In this document: piece by piece, positions 33,951 to 42,686 of the stretch | How positions within the stretch are numbered: the first letter of the stretch is position 1 | Layout: the number at the start of each line of letters is the position of its first letter | From: CAZJWR01 sp964549765 | Lineage (GTDB): Bacteria; Zixibacteria; MSB-5A5; GN15; JAAZOE01 | Reading direction: 5' to 3' | Assembly (NCBI GenBank): GCA_964549765.1 | Contig: CAZJWR010000010.1 | Coordinates: 1-64,000, forward strand | Length of the DNA: 64,000 nt | The notes under the pieces: model-generated | Seen by the model: only the letters and a program-made list of their open reading frames with translations | The model's database searches: none | Told to the model about the DNA's origin: nothing | Position numbers and translations under genes: made by a program

Positions 33951-35120
33951 ATGTTCGACATCAATGAGATCCGGCGGTTGTTTCCGCATACGAAGAAGAA
34001 GGTCTATTTCAACTGCGCCTCGACCGGGCCGCTGCCCGATCCGGCGTATGCCATTCAGGAGAAATATTACCGGATCGCGAAGATGGCCGACGTGGGCAAT
34101 CAGTCCGAGGTGTTTTCGGCGCTGGAAAATATCAGGCGCAACGGCGCGAAGGTGTTCGGCGCCAAAAAATCCGAAATCGGATTCGGATTCAACACGACCT
34201 TCGGTATCAACCTGGCCGCGTTTGGCCTGCCCCTGAAGCGTGGCGACGAGGTACTGCTATCCGATATAGAATTCCCGGCCAACGTCTATCCGTGGCTGGG
34301 GCTGCGGGAGCGCGGCATAAGAGTAAACTTTATAAAGAGCACGGACGGCTTTATTGACATCGAAGACGTCCAGAAGGCCATCACGAAAAAAACGCGCGTG
34401 CTGTCGCTGTCCTATGTACAGTACTTCAACGGGTACAAGATTGATGTCGATGGCATCGGCGACCTTTGCCGGAGGCATAACATCTATTTCGTCCTCGATT
34501 GCATCCAGGGCGCCGGATGCGAACCGATGAACATGCGCAAATGGAACGTGGCGGTCGCCTCGGCCGGCGCGCAGAAATGGCTGCTGTCTTCGCAAGGGAC
34601 AGGATTGTTCTATGTATCCGATGATATGCGTGAACGAATCCAAACCCCGTGGCGCAGCTGGTTGAGTGTCGACTGGAAATGCCGCTGGGATGATCTGCGA
34701 CGGTACAATTTGGAACCACCGCACGCCGCCAGCCGGTATGAGTTGGGGACATATCCGGGTTCGCTCGTTATGGCGTTCGATTGGGCGCTGGGATTTATCA
34801 CCGGCCTGGGAATTCCGGCCATACAAAAACACAATCACGCACTACTTGATTCGCTAATCGCATACGTTAATGATCATCCGGCCTATCGCATCACCAGTTC
34901 GCGAAATAAGAAACATCGCAGCTCGATACTCAGCTTCACCGCCGACGGCATGGATATCAGAAACATTCATGCCGAATTACAACGACGGAAAATTATCACC
35001 AGTCTGCGCGAAGGCAGCATACGGGTGGCGGCGCATCTCTACAATAATCAGGCCGACATGGATCGCCTGATAGAGGCGCTGGATGCGGCGGCCAAGAAAA
35101 CTCGCGCGGGCCGCCGATGA
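33951..35120 (+). CDS. Class V PLP-dependent aminotransferase (cysteine desulfurase-like)
   Basis: 389 residues. Fold type I class V features: VYFNCASTGPLP near the start, GFGFNTTFGINLAAFGLPL, VLDCIQGAGCEP with the PLP-anchoring Asp, and the PLP lysine K209 in SAGAQKWLLSSQG. Family members include cysteine desulfurases, isopenicillin-N epimerases and related enzymes; no conserved active-site Cys loop characteristic of SufS/IscS was obvious, so the activity is left open. AGGAG lies six bases before the ATG. The last codon overlaps the start of the DMT transporter gene (ATGA). Confidence 0.85.
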   Translation: MFDINEIRRLFPHTKKKVYFNCASTGPLPDPAYAIQEKYYRIAKMADVGNQSEVFSALENIRRNGAKVFGAKKSEIGFGFNTTFGINLAAFGLPLKRGDEVLLSDIEFPANVYPWLGLRERGIRVNFIKSTDGFIDIEDVQKAITKKTRVLSLSYVQYFNGYKIDVDGIGDLCRRHNIYFVLDCIQGAGCEPMNMRKWNVAVASAGAQKWLLSSQGTGLFYVSDDMRERIQTPWRSWLSVDWKCRWDDLRRYNLEPPHAASRYELGTYPGSLVMAFDWALGFITGLGIPAIQKHNHALLDSLIAYVNDHPAYRITSSRNKKHRSSILSFTADGMDIRNIHAELQRRKIITSLREGSIRVAAHLYNNQADMDRLIEALDAAAKKTRAGRR

Positions 35121-36016
35121 TGTTCCTCGGCGAATTGGCGGCGATGGGCACGTCCTTCTGTTGGTCGGGCGGATCGATATTGTTTTCCATCGCCGGACGG
35201 CGGATCGGATCGTACAATGTCAATAAATTGCGTATCCCGATGGCGTCGATATTTCTTCTCACCGCCCTGATGATTTTCTATCACACACCATTTCCGAGCG
35301 GGATCAACAGCCACGCCGTGATTTACCTTGGTCTATCGGGCATCGTTGGTCTGGTGATCGGGGATACGTTCTATTTTCGCTGTCTGGTCATCCTTGGGCC
35401 GCGTCAGGGATCGCTCATGATGTCGCTGGCGCCGGTGATGACAGCCGTTATCGCATTCATCATGCTCGGCGAACGGCTCAGCGCCATGGCCATGGCCGGA
35501 ATCCTCGTGACGCTGGCGGGCATCAGTTGGGTGACGACTGACAAGAAGGACGTCGGCAGTCTCGACAATCGTGAAGGCTCCAAGGCGGTCGGGGTGTTGA
35601 TGGGTGTCGGCGGCGCGTTCGGTCAGGCGCTGGGGCTGGTGCTGGCGAAAGAAGGGATGGGGCAGACGTTCAATCCCATGTCGGCGACTCTGATCCGCAT
35701 GCTGACGGCTGCAGTCGCCATCTGGATCGTCGCCGGAATGCGCCGGGAAATCATCACGACGCTCAAATCGATGGTCGATCTCAAATGCGTGGCGACTCTC
35801 TCCGGCGCGGCATTCCTGGGCCCGACCGTCGGAGTATGGCTGTCACTGGTTGCCGTCAAGAACACTGAAGCGGGTATCGCCGCGACGCTGATGTCGACCT
35901 TCCCGGTCGTGATCATCCCCCTGACGATGATCGTCCACCACGAACGGCCTTCCTACCGGAGTGTCTTGGGGGCGATCGTGGCCGTGGCCGGTGTCGCCAT
36001 GCTGTTTATTGAGTAG
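35117..36016 (+). CDS. EamA/DMT-family transporter
   Basis: 299 residues with about ten hydrophobic helices arranged as two EamA halves (residues about 1-140 and 155-299). Features such as LGPRQGSLMMSLAPVMTAVIAFIMLGE and the matching second-half stretch (NTEAGIAATLMSTFPVVIIPLTM, then HHERPSYRSVLGA) are typical of the DMT superfamily. It probably exports or imports a small metabolite; substrate unknown. It is translationally coupled to the class V aminotransferase gene. Confidence 0.9.
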   Translation: MMFLGELAAMGTSFCWSGGSILFSIAGRRIGSYNVNKLRIPMASIFLLTALMIFYHTPFPSGINSHAVIYLGLSGIVGLVIGDTFYFRCLVILGPRQGSLMMSLAPVMTAVIAFIMLGERLSAMAMAGILVTLAGISWVTTDKKDVGSLDNREGSKAVGVLMGVGGAFGQALGLVLAKEGMGQTFNPMSATLIRMLTAAVAIWIVAGMRREIITTLKSMVDLKCVATLSGAAFLGPTVGVWLSLVAVKNTEAGIAATLMSTFPVVIIPLTMIVHHERPSYRSVLGAIVAVAGVAMLFIE

Positions 36017-36089
36017 ATGATCACGCATATTTATCCATCGGCAGGCTTTCTCATTATCGAGCTACCCGGTGGAACAGGGGTCGGAACGT

Positions 36090-36479
36090 TTAGACAATCT
36101 CCGGGCTTTCGGCCAGGCCGGCGGCGGCTTTGATAAGATGCCGGATATCGGGACGTCGCATCTGGTCGGCGTCGGTGATCTTGATATGCCGGACTTTCTT
36201 GCCGTCGCCGCTCAACAAACCGTCCGGGTCGTCGATATCGGCTCCACGATAGAAAATGAGATTGACGTACTGCCGCTGAGGGCTGACGGCGCAGACGCCC
36301 TGTTTCATCGTGCCGTCGACGCTGCACAGTATCACCTTCCATCCGGGATAGACTTTTTCCACAATGTAGGGAAGTATATTATGAATTTGGTCGCGCACGG
36401 CGAGAGCCAGATCGTGGACTTCGGGCGTGTATGCCTTTAGCAAATCATCCACTTGTTTGTCGGTTTCCGGCTGTTTCAT
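36090..36479 (-). CDS. DUF1801-family protein (YdhG-like)
   Basis: 129 residues. Recognised from VDDLLKAYTPEVHDLALAVRD, KVYPGWKVILCS, and the YVNLIFYRGADIDDPDGLL and VRHIKI segments of DUF1801, a small alpha/beta domain found in YdhG and related stand-alone proteins. Function unknown. It is transcribed towards the DMT transporter gene and leaves a 73-base convergent gap. Confidence 0.8.
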   Translation of the reverse strand: MKQPETDKQVDDLLKAYTPEVHDLALAVRDQIHNILPYIVEKVYPGWKVILCSVDGTMKQGVCAVSPQRQYVNLIFYRGADIDDPDGLLSGDGKKVRHIKITDADQMRRPDIRHLIKAAAGLAESPEIV

Positions 36480-36528
36480 GGCATGAGATGATACGCAGAA
36501 AACAGGCGATGCATTGAAACGATAGCTG

Positions 36529-37308
36529 CTATAATCCCAGTTGCTTTATTTCGTACTCGAAACGGGACGGCTTCAGCCGGACCAGCCAGCCTTCGCCGTA
36601 GGGATCATCCAGCGCCCCGGCCGGGTTGGCGACGACGCTCTCGTTTATCGCGACCACCGTCCCAGACAAGGGCGATAAGACCGTATGCGAACGCAGATCG
36701 GCCGAGAATACCTGGAAGTACACGCTTCCCTGGCGGAGTTTGTCTCCGGGCGCGGGGAGGATAATATTCTGGATCCGTCCGATGGTATGTAAAAACGGCC
36801 GCTCCACTCCCATCAAAACGGTGCCGTCGTCCTGCATCATGATCCAGGAATACTCGCCGATGGTTTTCAATTCCCGCCGGGATGGTTTCGATTCGGTCGT
36901 ATCCTCCTCAGCCGTCTTGCCGCCGCCGTTCGTCTTCCGGATCACCCCCGACGCCCGCTGGATGACGGCCATCAACTCCGACCGGGTAAACGGTTTGGCG
37001 ATATAATCGAACGCCCCCAACTGGGTTGCCTGCAAGGCGGTATTGATGGTGGCGTAACCGGTGATCATAATGACCGGAACCTGCGGCAGCTTTGACTTTA
37101 TCTCCTTCATCAGTTGCAGGCCGTCCATCTCCGGCATCATCAAGTCGGTCAGGACGATATCGACCGGAGTGCCGTCGATCAGGTCGAGCGCCTCGCGCGC
37201 CGACATCACCGTATGGATGGTATAGTCGTCCTTCCTGAGATGTTTCTTGATGCTGTCGAGCACGATTTGCTCGTCGTCCACGACCAATATCGAAACCGTT
37301 CGTCCCAT
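36529..37308 (-). CDS. Response regulator fused to a GcvH-like domain
   Basis: 259 residues from ATG 37308 (GGGAG seven bases upstream). Residues 1 to about 125 are a receiver domain: VDDEQ acidic pocket, phosphoacceptor D55 in LTDLMMPEMDG, and the KPFTR lysine. Residues about 150-259 resemble the glycine cleavage H protein: GEYSWIMMQDDGTVLMGVE, LSPLSGTVVAINE and DPYGEGWL. The lipoylated Lys position of GcvH (in VESVKA) is not Lys here, so lipoylation is unlikely and the domain may be a fold borrowed for interaction. No DNA-binding domain is present. It is 16 bases downstream of the histidine kinase gene and is probably its partner. Confidence 0.85.
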   Translation of the reverse strand: MGRTVSILVVDDEQIVLDSIKKHLRKDDYTIHTVMSAREALDLIDGTPVDIVLTDLMMPEMDGLQLMKEIKSKLPQVPVIMITGYATINTALQATQLGAFDYIAKPFTRSELMAVIQRASGVIRKTNGGGKTAEEDTTESKPSRRELKTIGEYSWIMMQDDGTVLMGVERPFLHTIGRIQNIILPAPGDKLRQGSVYFQVFSADLRSHTVLSPLSGTVVAINESVVANPAGALDDPYGEGWLVRLKPSRFEYEIKQLGL

Positions 37309-37324
37309 TATGTCGCTCCCGGTC

Positions 37325-39157
37325 TTAACTCTCCGTTTCTTCCGTTTCGGCACCCGCAGGGGGCAGCACGATTTTGAATATGGCGCCGCCGCTCTTGGTG
37401 GCATCCACTTCGATCACGCCCCGATGCCGTTCGACGATCCCCCAGCTGACCGCCAGTCCCAGGCCGTTGGTCCCCTTGGTTGAGAAAAACGGCTCGAAGA
37501 TTTTGTCGATCAGGTTTTCCGGAATGCCCGGGCCGTTGTCCTCGACGGCGATGATGCACCGATCGTTCTGACGATCATAATCCGTGGATAGAACAACCGT
37601 GCCGTGTTCATGCATGGCATCCGAGGCGTTCATCATCAGGTTCAAAATCACCTGCTGGATTTGATGCGTATCGCAAAAGACGTCCGGTATTTTTCTCTTC
37701 AGGCGTTCGTCGATGACGATATTCCGAAATTGGGGCAGCTTGGTAATCAGAGACAACGACTGCTTGACGACGGCGTTGGGGTTGGTTCTTTCCAGCTTCA
37801 GCTTCTCCATCCGGGCGAAATCGAGAAGATTGCGCACGATATCCCGGCAGCGCATCGTTTCCCGAATAATGACCTGCATATCCTCGCGATGGGGGCTGTC
37901 CTCGGGCAGTTCCTCGAGGATATCCTCGGCGTAGGCCAGCACTCCCGTCAGGGGATTGTTGATCTCATGGGCCACGCCCGCTGCGAGTTTGCCGACGGCA
38001 GCCAGCTTGGCCGCCTGCGTCAACTGCTCATGCAGTTCCCGTTCGGCGGTGACGTCGCGCGCGATGGTACAGACGCCGATGGTCTCGCCCCGGTAATCAT
38101 GAAGCGGAAACCGCACCGTCTGATAATGGCGATTGCGACCGTCGATTTCGAACACCTCATCATACATTTGGTGTCGATCGGAACTGATGGCCAGTTCGTC
38201 ATGCCGCTGGATCATCTGCACCCGTTCCTTCGAAAATATCTCCTTGGGACGCTTGCCGATAAAATCCTCGGGCTTGCGATGAAACGCCGCCGCACACACG
38301 GGATTGACGATCACGTATCGGCCGTCGGTATCCTTGATAGATATCCAGTCGTGGGCCGAATCGATAAAACTCCGAAAACGATGTTCGGCGCTTTCAATCT
38401 CACGGCGCAGCATCACCTGTTCGGTTATCCGATGCCAGGTCACGACGATCGTTTCTATTTCCAGGTTCTCGTCGAGGATCGGCGTGAACGACACCTCCCA
38501 GTAGGCCTCGTTCGGTTCCGCCGTCTGCCAGATCACCGAGCGGGGAAGACCTGATTCGAGAATTTCCTCAACCATCGGCGCCAGTTCATGGCAACCGACG
38601 GCCAGTTCCGTATCGGCCAGCAAGTCCACGCATCGCCGGTCCTTGGCGGCTTGGTTGGACAGCCCCACCATGCGGGCGAAACTGGCGTTGATGCGAACAA
38701 TCCGCTGCTCTTTATCAAGCACGACGACCAGCTCGGGGATGGTATCGAATTGGCTCTGCAAAAAACGCCGCTCGTTTTCAACCTTTTCTTCCAGCGCGAT
38801 AATTTCTTCGAGCCGGCCTTCCAAATCCTGCTGGGCATTGACCAGATCCCAGAAAATCCGTGCGAAGGTGTGGTCGATCAGCCGCGCCTTCGCCGGAAGA
38901 GCCTTGTAGATTTCCTTGAGGACATCATCCCGGCCGGTCAGTTCGATCACCAGTTCGATTCCGGGCGTGCGAAGCGCCTGGATCATGTCGTTGCTGGTGG
39001 TGATGCCCAGGTAGCGTGCCAGCTGCATCCCCGGCGCGTCGCGGTCGAAATCGACGACGCATCTCACATCAAGTGTCAGCTCTTTCAGAAAGGGGCTGCG
39101 CGCCAATTCGATGATCGCCTGGCATCCCTTGCCGCCGCCGATGATGACCGTCTTCAT
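37325..39157 (-). CDS. Sensor histidine kinase with an N-terminal Rossmann-like domain and two PAS domains
   Basis: 610 residues, no transmembrane segment. Residues 1-110 look like a Rossmann or TrkA-type nucleotide-binding fold (VIIGGGKGCQAIIELA then VDFDRDAPGMQLARYLGI). A coiled coil (about 110-140) leads to two PAS domains (about 140-260 and 270-380), then a dimerisation/phosphoacceptor domain with H397 in GVAHEINNPL and an ATPase domain with N (NLMMNASDAM), DNGPGIP, FEPFFSTK and GLGLAV. The Rossmann-like start could sense NAD(P)H or another nucleotide. Its stop lies 16 bases before the response regulator start, and the kinase-like gene ends four bases upstream. Confidence 0.9.
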   Translation of the reverse strand: MKTVIIGGGKGCQAIIELARSPFLKELTLDVRCVVDFDRDAPGMQLARYLGITTSNDMIQALRTPGIELVIELTGRDDVLKEIYKALPAKARLIDHTFARIFWDLVNAQQDLEGRLEEIIALEEKVENERRFLQSQFDTIPELVVVLDKEQRIVRINASFARMVGLSNQAAKDRRCVDLLADTELAVGCHELAPMVEEILESGLPRSVIWQTAEPNEAYWEVSFTPILDENLEIETIVVTWHRITEQVMLRREIESAEHRFRSFIDSAHDWISIKDTDGRYVIVNPVCAAAFHRKPEDFIGKRPKEIFSKERVQMIQRHDELAISSDRHQMYDEVFEIDGRNRHYQTVRFPLHDYRGETIGVCTIARDVTAERELHEQLTQAAKLAAVGKLAAGVAHEINNPLTGVLAYAEDILEELPEDSPHREDMQVIIRETMRCRDIVRNLLDFARMEKLKLERTNPNAVVKQSLSLITKLPQFRNIVIDERLKRKIPDVFCDTHQIQQVILNLMMNASDAMHEHGTVVLSTDYDRQNDRCIIAVEDNGPGIPENLIDKIFEPFFSTKGTNGLGLAVSWGIVERHRGVIEVDATKSGGAIFKIVLPPAGAETEETES

Positions 39158-39161
39158 GATC

Positions 39162-40145
39162 CTATCCCGACCCGCCGGATTTCGGAAATTCCGTCTCCAG
39201 CATATCCTGAAAATCCCCGATCAACTCCCTCACGGTGCCGTAGGTTCCCTTCGGCTTGAAGGCGAAATGCATGAGGATGTCGTTCATGTTGTCGGAGATG
39301 TAGGGGTAAAGCTTCTTGAGATTTATCACCCGATATTCGTAGAAGGCCGAGGCATCCTCCGCCCGCAGGCTTTTTTTGACTTTCTCCGAAAACTGCTCGC
39401 TTTTCAGTACGATCTGGAACGAATTGATCCCCTTGCCGACGACGTAGTTGAGGATATTGCCCATGCTCCAGACGTCGAAATCCGACACGTGCTGGCACAG
39501 GTCGAAATCGATCCAGCGGTAATCGCCGGTTTCGGCGTCGATGATGATATGGTCATTACGGATATCGCCGTGGCAGGTGCCCCGGTCGTGCAAAAACTGT
39601 ATTGCCTCCATGCAGTCAACCAGCCGATACAGAATCGGCGGCAAATCCTCGTGGAAATACTGCTCGTGGGTTTTCCGGATATTGTAAATATACTGGAAGA
39701 TCGATTCGCCCCTGATGTAGTCGAGGATCCGGATGCGGTTGCCCTTTTCGTCCAAAGCGGTGTATCCTTGCATAAAGCGCCGGTCGTGGCGGACCATTTC
39801 CAGCACTTTCGATTCCTTTTCCGGGCTGCGGAAACAGCGGATTTTGAAAATGCCGATGTGCACATGGAACTCCTCGAGAAAAACCATCTTGAGGATTTTC
39901 TTTTCGCCCGTTTCCAGATCGATGGCTCCGAACACCCAGTATTTGGGCTGATCGCCGATGCCGAAGCGGGACTCATAGCGGTGCCCCTCGATCAGGAAAT
40001 CGCGCCCCTCCAACCGCAGGACGTCGCCGCGCAGAATACGCATCCAGTCGGACGTATCGGTGATGATGTTCGGGCGGCGGTAGGTGCGCCAGCCGGTGAG
40101 TTCCCGGATTCGGGATTCTATACGTTCCAGTTCGCTCATGCTCAT
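39162..40145 (-). CDS. Atypical protein-kinase-like protein
   Basis: 327 residues. A kinase-like C-lobe is visible: YRLVDCMEAIQFLHDRG followed by the catalytic loop HGDIRNDHIII (HRD replaced by HGD, Asn kept) and WIDFDLC in place of DFG, with SMGNILNYVV later. The N-lobe has a candidate Lys in ILKMVFLEEFH, but no Gly-rich loop is obvious. It may be an active atypical kinase or a pseudokinase. It heads the signalling cluster with the histidine kinase (4 bases apart), so it may tune that pathway. The start ATG at 40145 or the one six bases downstream are both possible. Confidence 0.65.
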   Translation of the reverse strand: MSMSELERIESRIRELTGWRTYRRPNIITDTSDWMRILRGDVLRLEGRDFLIEGHRYESRFGIGDQPKYWVFGAIDLETGEKKILKMVFLEEFHVHIGIFKIRCFRSPEKESKVLEMVRHDRRFMQGYTALDEKGNRIRILDYIRGESIFQYIYNIRKTHEQYFHEDLPPILYRLVDCMEAIQFLHDRGTCHGDIRNDHIIIDAETGDYRWIDFDLCQHVSDFDVWSMGNILNYVVGKGINSFQIVLKSEQFSEKVKKSLRAEDASAFYEYRVINLKKLYPYISDNMNDILMHFAFKPKGTYGTVRELIGDFQDMLETEFPKSGGSG

Positions 40146-40293
40146 ATCAGTATATCGGCATCTCGGCCCGATTTTTGTTGATGCGAGCCGGCCGCCTAAG
40201 TATAACCGATTTTCGGTCTATCCGCAAAGCGGAATTTGGAGAGTGGGCATGATCATATGGTACCGCACTGCCGGTAACGGTGGAATTACTGCA

Positions 40294-41274
40294 TCACCGA
40301 GCATTTGACGCCAGATACTGCTCGATGCCTTTCTTGAGCATCTCGCGTACGGCGATTCCCGGGCGGTACAGCTCGCCGTATATCTTCATGTATTCGTCGA
40401 CGTGAAAATTCACCGAATAATGCAACTCGCGCCGGCCCAGCACCAGGGTATTGTAATACTGAGCGAGGCATTCGAACCCCTCATACAAATCCGGCCACGA
40501 AAATTTGCCGCCGTCGCGGATGAGCTTAATATCGTCCATGAAAATGTGCGTCCCGATCTCGTGACAGATGAAATCAATCATCTTGTCCATCGGCGTTGCA
40601 TGATAAAATACGACCCGGTCATACCCGAGCGAATTGGCATTCGGACCATTCTTGATCGCACTACACATAAGGATATAGCATATGTCAAACTTGAACGTCC
40701 GCCCCGTGATCTCCTCCCACTGACCGATCCGGTCCAGCCGAGCATATGTCCCCGTTACGACCACCGCCGCATCCTCGAGATCGGGCAATTCCTGCGGCCA
40801 AACCTTGTTGATATACCGGTCATAGTTCCCCACGACGATCTGTCGCAATCGGTCAACGTCGTCCCGCAAAGGAATATATTCCCGCAGCGATGCATTGTCG
40901 AGGCTGCCTGCCCATTGCGCGAGTTTGTCCAGTTGCAGAGCGTGGCGGTCTATAAATTCCGCAAAATCGTTCCGGTCGCAGCCGTTAAGCAATAGATCGT
41001 AATACCCTTGTAGATCATCCTTTGACTGCAAACCGAAAGAGGCCGGAAGAAGCATGATATTGAGCAATTCGCCGCTGCCTTTGTGGTAGGATAATTGCTC
41101 CTCATGATCCCGGAGAAACACGATATCCTCGCGCCTGACCGAATCTTTGTATTTCTCCGCATAATCGCTGTCGAAATTGATGCGCGCTACCGCCAGCAGG
41201 TGAAATAGATAATTGATGCCGATCTCGACAACCGCGGTGATTCGCTTTCCGGAATGATTGCGAGAAATACCCAT
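40294..41274 (-). CDS. Putative zinc metallopeptidase with HEIGTH motif
   Basis: 326 residues. The only recognisable signature is HEIGTH (H238, E239, H242), a perfect HExxH zinc-binding motif, with possible third ligands in LYEGFECLAQ about 25 residues later. There is no signal peptide, so the protein is predicted cytoplasmic. It does not otherwise resemble a family known to me. It lies 148 bases upstream of the protein-kinase-like gene on the same strand, so it may be in the same operon, and divergent from the sigma factor operon. Confidence 0.55.
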   Translation of the reverse strand: MGISRNHSGKRITAVVEIGINYLFHLLAVARINFDSDYAEKYKDSVRREDIVFLRDHEEQLSYHKGSGELLNIMLLPASFGLQSKDDLQGYYDLLLNGCDRNDFAEFIDRHALQLDKLAQWAGSLDNASLREYIPLRDDVDRLRQIVVGNYDRYINKVWPQELPDLEDAAVVVTGTYARLDRIGQWEEITGRTFKFDICYILMCSAIKNGPNANSLGYDRVVFYHATPMDKMIDFICHEIGTHIFMDDIKLIRDGGKFSWPDLYEGFECLAQYYNTLVLGRRELHYSVNFHVDEYMKIYGELYRPGIAVREMLKKGIEQYLASNAR

Positions 41275-41484
41275 AAAACCATCCGCCTTCGAAGAATGAT
41301 TGAATTATAGAGAAATATATCCGTCGATCCCGTTTGAATCAAGGCCGGCCCCTTGAAAAAATCGGTACGGTTCCGAACGGCCGCCCCTCTGTTTTTTGTA
41401 TGAAATGCTCTCTCTCTATCATATCTTGTCCACGATCGAACTGAGAGCAGAAGTGCGGCGTCAAACGAGCGGAAATCAGGGCGA

Positions 41485-42063
41485 ATGGTCGAGGATAATC
41501 CCAAATCATCGTATCTCAACGACCTAATCGAACAATGCCGATCGGGCGATGAGGACAACTGGCATGAGCTGATTGATCTGGTTGCTCCGACGATCTTCGG
41601 GCTGTGCAAGAAAAGCCGGCTATCCCGCGAAGAAAGCTTCGACGTCTTCGGCCAGGTTTCCCTGCAATTGGTCAATACCCTCGGATCGCTGCGGTCGCCG
41701 GAAAAAATCGTCTCCTTCGTAGCGACCATCACCCGGCGGCAGATTTATAGCTTCTACAAGAAAATCCAGGTGCTCGAATTCCTCGACGAACAGACGGTGC
41801 TATCGATCGCCGATGACGGTCGGTGCGACCCGGAGGCGGATTTCAAACGGTCCAGCCAGCGCGAAGTTCTCCTCGAAGCGATGAGCCATCTCTCCGAACG
41901 GGATTTTCACCTGATCGAAATGCTGTTTTTCGATCCCAACGAACCGGCCTACGAGGAAATCGCGCGAAAGCTCGACATGCCGGTTTCTTCGGTTGGCCCG
42001 ATTCGGGGCAAAGCGCTGGCGAAGCTGTATCGCATCTTGAGACGAAAGGGGCTGGATTTTTAG
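41485..42063 (+). CDS. Sigma-70 family RNA polymerase sigma factor (ECF-like)
   Basis: 192 residues. An N-terminal region (about 10-90) carries region-2-like features (ELIDLVAPTIFGLC, DVFGQVSLQLVNTL, IVSFVATITRRQIYSFYKK) and the C-terminal region (about 125-190) is a region-4 helix-turn-helix with LSERDFHLIEMLF and YEEIARKLDMPVSSVGPIRGKALAKLYRIL. This ECF-like layout suggests control of a specific regulon. It is the first gene of a four-gene operon with a putative anti-sigma, a TPR-CHAT protease and a secreted subtilase. No strong ribosome binding site is visible. The gap to the next gene is 44 bases. Confidence 0.9.
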   Translation: MVEDNPKSSYLNDLIEQCRSGDEDNWHELIDLVAPTIFGLCKKSRLSREESFDVFGQVSLQLVNTLGSLRSPEKIVSFVATITRRQIYSFYKKIQVLEFLDEQTVLSIADDGRCDPEADFKRSSQREVLLEAMSHLSERDFHLIEMLFFDPNEPAYEEIARKLDMPVSSVGPIRGKALAKLYRILRRKGLDF

Positions 42064-42107
42064 GTATTTTCGCGCCCGTTAGGCGGCACATACATATGGG
42101 TGATATT

Positions 42108-42686
42108 ATGGATAAGAATGCGAAAAACATCCAGGAATTGATCGATTACATCCGTGGCCGTCTCGATCCGGACAAGCGAGCCGAAGTCGCGGAGCGTATC
42201 GGCAAAGACCCTGTATTACAAAAACTTGTGACGCTTCTGGGGGGCCTGCACGAGGATATGCAGGAAATCGATTGGCCGGCCATGAAATCGGCGGCTCATT
42301 CGCTGCTCAGCCGGCAATTGAAGGAAAAACGCGGCGGCCGACAGAAAAAAGGCGTCACGATATTCGATTCACAGTTATTGCCGCTCCCGGAAGGCGTCCG
42401 ACCGGCCTTGGTCGACACCCGACGAATTCGATACAAAATCGACGAGACGGTGCTCGAAGTGTCGGTGTACCCCGTCTCCCTGAATTCTTTCGAATTAATC
42501 GGCCGGCTCGATGGAGCCGAGAAATTTGAAATGTTGACGGTCACCACGCGGCTCGGTAGGAAGAAATTCACGACCGAGGCCAATGAATTCGGGTTATTTC
42601 GCTTTCCTCGTCTGACCAAAGGGAATTATATTATGGAAATACGGGCCGGGGACGACCCGGTCGGCGAATTTGAATTGGAAATATGA
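42108..42686 (+). CDS. Putative anti-sigma factor or regulator
   Basis: 192 residues from ATG 42108 (GGGTGA five bases upstream); ATG 42096 is an alternative. The N-terminal 60 residues are helical and acidic/basic mixed (IQELIDYIRGRLDPDKRAEVAERIGKDP), like the sigma-binding helices of anti-sigma factors, without a zinc-binding HxxxCxxC. The C-terminal about 90 residues look like a beta-sandwich of the carboxypeptidase regulatory type. There is no transmembrane segment, so it would be a soluble regulator. Its ATGA overlap with the CHAT gene and its place after the sigma factor are the basis for the call. Confidence 0.5.
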   Translation: MDKNAKNIQELIDYIRGRLDPDKRAEVAERIGKDPVLQKLVTLLGGLHEDMQEIDWPAMKSAAHSLLSRQLKEKRGGRQKKGVTIFDSQLLPLPEGVRPALVDTRRIRYKIDETVLEVSVYPVSLNSFELIGRLDGAEKFEMLTVTTRLGRKKFTTEANEFGLFRFPRLTKGNYIMEIRAGDDPVGEFELEI

